This document shows positions 61,734 through 64,000 of a stretch of 64,000 bases of DNA, piece by piece. The DNA comes from Linnemannia schmuckeri. Taxonomy: Eukaryota > Mortierellomycota > Mortierellomycetes > Mortierellales > Mortierellaceae. Under the pieces are notes generated by a model that did no database searches, was not told where the DNA came from, and worked only from the letters and a program-made list of their open reading frames with translations. The stretch spans positions 4,650,001 to 4,714,000 of the forward strand of contig JANATG010000002.1 of assembly GCA_029449235.1 (NCBI GenBank), given 5' to 3'. How positions within the stretch are numbered: the stretch's first letter is position 1; each line of letters starts with the position of its first letter. A program made the translations under genes and the position numbers.

Positions 61734-64000
61734 CTATCTCCTAAGGCCATGGTCATGCTTGTACTTATTGAGGATCGTCTTGCAGTGAGCCAAGTGATCC
61801 TCAGGTTCCCATGTCCAGTCTTCTCGCGGGAAACCTTGCCACTGAACAAGGTACTCACGCCGCCTATTGTTAATCCTGTGCTCCGCTATTCCTTCGACCT
61901 CATACTCTTCCTCATCCTCGACGATCTCTGGTGGTGGTCGTGCTGGTGTTCGCGATCCGAGTGCTGGGGGTGATGGGTAGTAGTGGCGGAGTCGGTCGAC
62001 GTGAAAAACTGGATGGATCTTCATAGTGGAAGGCAGGTCAAGGCGGAAGGAAACCGAAGACAACTGTTCAACAATGGAGTGGGGACCAGCAAAACGAGCG
62101 AGGAGCTTTTGTGAAGTGCGGGTACGGTCAGCGGGAAGAGTGATGTTCTCGAGGTTGAGAAGGACCTGATCGCCAATCTTGAAGTCATGGTCGCGGCGAC
62201 GGGTGTCTGCGGCGGTAACTTGTCGCTCCTGAGCAGCAGCAAGGGCTTCCTTGGCCAGAATGAGAGCTTCGCTCTGTGATCGTACAAAGTCGTTGACCGC
62301 GGGATTAGGACCGGGGGATGGGGTCAGCAGGGACATGGGGACATTGGGATGGTTGCCAGTGTTGAAAAAAAATGGTGTAACGCCTGAGAAGGTGTTGATA
62401 GCGTTGTTGACAGCAAACTCTGCCGCAGGGAGGAGAAGATCCCAGTTGGATTGACATTGGTCGACAAAGGAGCGGAGCATGGTGATAAGGGTGCGGTTGG
62501 CGCGCTCGGTCTGACCGTCTGTCTGGGGGTGGAATGCTGTTGACATTGCAAGGTAAACATCCAGCAGGCGACTTAGCTCCGTCCAGAAGCGGCTAGTGAA
62601 CTTGGCATCCCTGTCGGAGACAATGGTGGTAGGGAGACCGTGGAGGCGGAAGACGTTGTCAAAAAAAATTCTTGCAACCTGTGAGGCGGTATCAGAGGTA
62701 TGGCTGGCGACGAAGTGGGTCTGCTTTGAGAGTTTGTCCACGAATACCGTAACAGAGTCGAATCCTCGAGGTGTCTTGGGTAACGGGCCGATAAAATCCA
62801 TTGTCACCGTCTGCCATGGTCGATCTGGGATGGGTAGTGGTTGTAGGAGGCCAGCAGGGAGCTGGTTGCTGGGCTTATTCCGTTGACATGACTCGCAAGT
62901 GCGGATGTACTCTTGTGCGTCCTTGGCCATGGTGGGCCAGAAGAATCGCGACCGGAGATGACCGTAAGTCTTTTCAAAACCAAAATGACCAGCTATAGCA
63001 GAGTCATGGGCATCATGTAAAAGGGAAAGACGGAGATCGGAGTTAGCAGGGATGCAAACCAGAAAGAGATCATTGCGTTGCACACAAAGAACACCATTAA
63101 TAAGAAAATAATTTTTTGGTGGGCTTCCCTGCAGGCAGCTTTCGTAGATCGGCTTAAGACGAGGGTCCGTTTCATAGCCATCTACCAGGCGCTGCCGGAG
63201 CCCGGGGTCAATCTGTACTGAGAGGGTATTCAACTCTCGATGATCTGGTCGGCGAGACAGGGCATCCGGGACAATATTGTCGGCGCCCTTCTTATACTTG
63301 AACGTGAAGTTATATTCCTGCAACAGCTCCATCCACCGAGCCTGGCGACGTGTGAGCTTGGGTTGTGTAGGGAAGTGTTGGAGGGTGGCATGGTCGGTGT
63401 AAACAATAAAATGAGAGCCATCCAAGTAGAATCTCCAGGTCTTGAGCGCGTGGACAACAGCAAGTAATTCCTGCTCATGGGTTGGGTAGTTGCGCTCGGC
63501 CGAGTTAAGTTTGCGGGAGGTGAAGGCGACGGGGCGTGATACTCCATGCTCGTCGGTCTGAAAGAGGACAGCACCGAGGGCAAATCCAGAGGCATCAGTT
63601 TCGACGGTGGTGAGTAGGTCAGGGTCGAAGATTCTAAGCACGGGTGCTTTACTGATCGCCTCCTTGAGAGTTGTAAACGCTACTTCCTGTTCCTGAGACC
63701 AAGAAAAAGGAGTGCCTTCACCTAGGAGAGCGGTCAATGGTAGAGCGATTTCCGCAAAGTTAGCGATATACTGATGGTAAAACTGTGCAAGGCCAACGAA
63801 TTGCTGAACATCCTTCTGCTTTTGAGGTCGGGGCCATTCACGAATGGCACGGACGAGACCGGCGCTTGTATGGATGCCGTCCTTGGAGATGACGTGGCCA
63901 AGAAACTTGGTTTGTTCTTGCATAAAAGAGCATTTGCTCAATTTGGCATAGAGACCGTGCTTGCGGAGGAGCGTCAGGACAGACCGAAGGTGTTGTAGGT
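61734..64000 (-). CDS. Chromovirus pol, partial (RT end, RNase H, integrase, chromodomain)
   Basis: Minus-strand frame that is still open at the window end, at least 755 codons. It enters in the RT thumb region (LRKHGLYAKLSKCSF, then FLGHVISKDGIHTSAG) and runs through RNase H (VETDASGFALGAVLF) and the H-H-C-C domain (HDAHDSAIAGHFGFEKTYGH, then CESCQRNK). The integrase residues are in TMDFIGPLP, IVSDRDAKF and DGQTERANRT. The chromodomain is YEVEGIAEHRINNRRREYLV, then QWQGFPREDWTWEP. It is related to but distinct from the complete element at 52911-58151. The frame is unbroken, so this may be an intact copy inserted into the older chromovirus on its right flank (lower coordinates). Confidence 0.93.
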   Translation of the reverse strand, partial: LQHLRSVLTLLRKHGLYAKLSKCSFMQEQTKFLGHVISKDGIHTSAGLVRAIREWPRPQKQKDVQQFVGLAQFYHQYIANFAEIALPLTALLGEGTPFSWSQEQEVAFTTLKEAISKAPVLRIFDPDLLTTVETDASGFALGAVLFQTDEHGVSRPVAFTSRKLNSAERNYPTHEQELLAVVHALKTWRFYLDGSHFIVYTDHATLQHFPTQPKLTRRQARWMELLQEYNFTFKYKKGADNIVPDALSRRPDHRELNTLSVQIDPGLRQRLVDGYETDPRLKPIYESCLQGSPPKNYFLINGVLCVQRNDLFLVCIPANSDLRLSLLHDAHDSAIAGHFGFEKTYGHLRSRFFWPTMAKDAQEYIRTCESCQRNKPSNQLPAGLLQPLPIPDRPWQTVTMDFIGPLPKTPRGFDSVTVFVDKLSKQTHFVASHTSDTASQVARIFFDNVFRLHGLPTTIVSDRDAKFTSRFWTELSRLLDVYLAMSTAFHPQTDGQTERANRTLITMLRSFVDQCQSNWDLLLPAAEFAVNNAINTFSGVTPFFFNTGNHPNVPMSLLTPSPGPNPAVNDFVRSQSEALILAKEALAAAQERQVTAADTRRRDHDFKIGDQVLLNLENITLPADRTRTSQKLLARFAGPHSIVEQLSSVSFRLDLPSTMKIHPVFHVDRLRHYYPSPPALGSRTPARPPPEIVEDEEEYEVEGIAEHRINNRRREYLVQWQGFPREDWTWEPEDHLAHCKTILNKYKHDHGLRR

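Noticed and set aside
1..64000. CRISPR arrays, riboswitches, rRNA and tRNA genes
   Set aside because: None seen by reading; the repeats present are microsatellites, LTRs and foldback arms.

Overview
The window is a stretch of nuclear chromosome from a fungus. Genes are intron-rich, with short introns (mostly 60-200 bp, GT..TAG). Promoters and 5' leaders are CT-rich, poly(dT) tracts are frequent, genes are closely packed in both orientations, and several chromodomain Ty3/gypsy elements are present. An F-box/LRR giant, a WHEP-bearing HisRS, a SANTA-domain protein and a CLASRP-type splicing factor together point to an early-diverging lineage. My best guess is Mortierellomycota; this is inferred from gene style and content, not from a database match.

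Layout. 1-5.9 kb: the 3' end of a dysferlin-domain gene, cytosolic-type histidyl-tRNA synthetase, and a divergent H2A/H2B pair. 6.7-12.1 kb: a SANTA-domain (KNL2/Mis18BP1-like) protein followed by a divergent H4/H3 pair. All four core histones therefore lie within about 7.7 kb around a probable centromere-chromatin factor, and both histone promoters carry the same palindrome AGACGCGTCTG. 12.8-26.8 kb: SNF5-type remodeller subunit, an MFS transporter, NIP7 (60S biogenesis), ISU1 (Fe-S scaffold) and a 1266-residue F-box/LRR protein. 28.4-35.3 kb: a GNAT acetyltransferase, a three-part fusion (S4, a pseudouridine-synthase domain with a changed catalytic motif, and a HemK/PrmC methyltransferase), VMA21, and an RS-tailed cyclophilin. 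36.5-49.4 kb: an Ariadne RBR ubiquitin ligase, an AIFM2/FSP1-like oxidoreductase, a La-module protein, an unrecognised membrane protein, and a CLASRP-type SR protein.

49.4-64 kb is a transposon cluster. It holds a Tc1/mariner transposase remnant, two non-autonomous elements that are almost entirely inverted repeat (about 338-bp and 358-bp arms), a truncated minus-strand chromovirus, a complete and apparently young chromovirus (98-bp LTRs differing by one base, 5-bp target duplication, intact gag and pol, and a textbook -1 frameshift signal), a small intronless gene of unknown function, and a chromovirus interrupted by another one that runs off the window end.

Functionally the gene-rich part is mostly housekeeping: chromatin (histones, SANTA protein, SNF5), translation and ribosome assembly (HisRS, NIP7, HemK-type methyltransferase), RNA processing (cyclophilin-RS, CLASRP, La-like protein), ubiquitin (F-box, Ariadne) and organelle functions (ISU1, VMA21, AIFM2-like). 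Spliced models were built by hand from splice signals and reading-frame continuity. Most join without a break, and the doubtful joins are stated in the entries.
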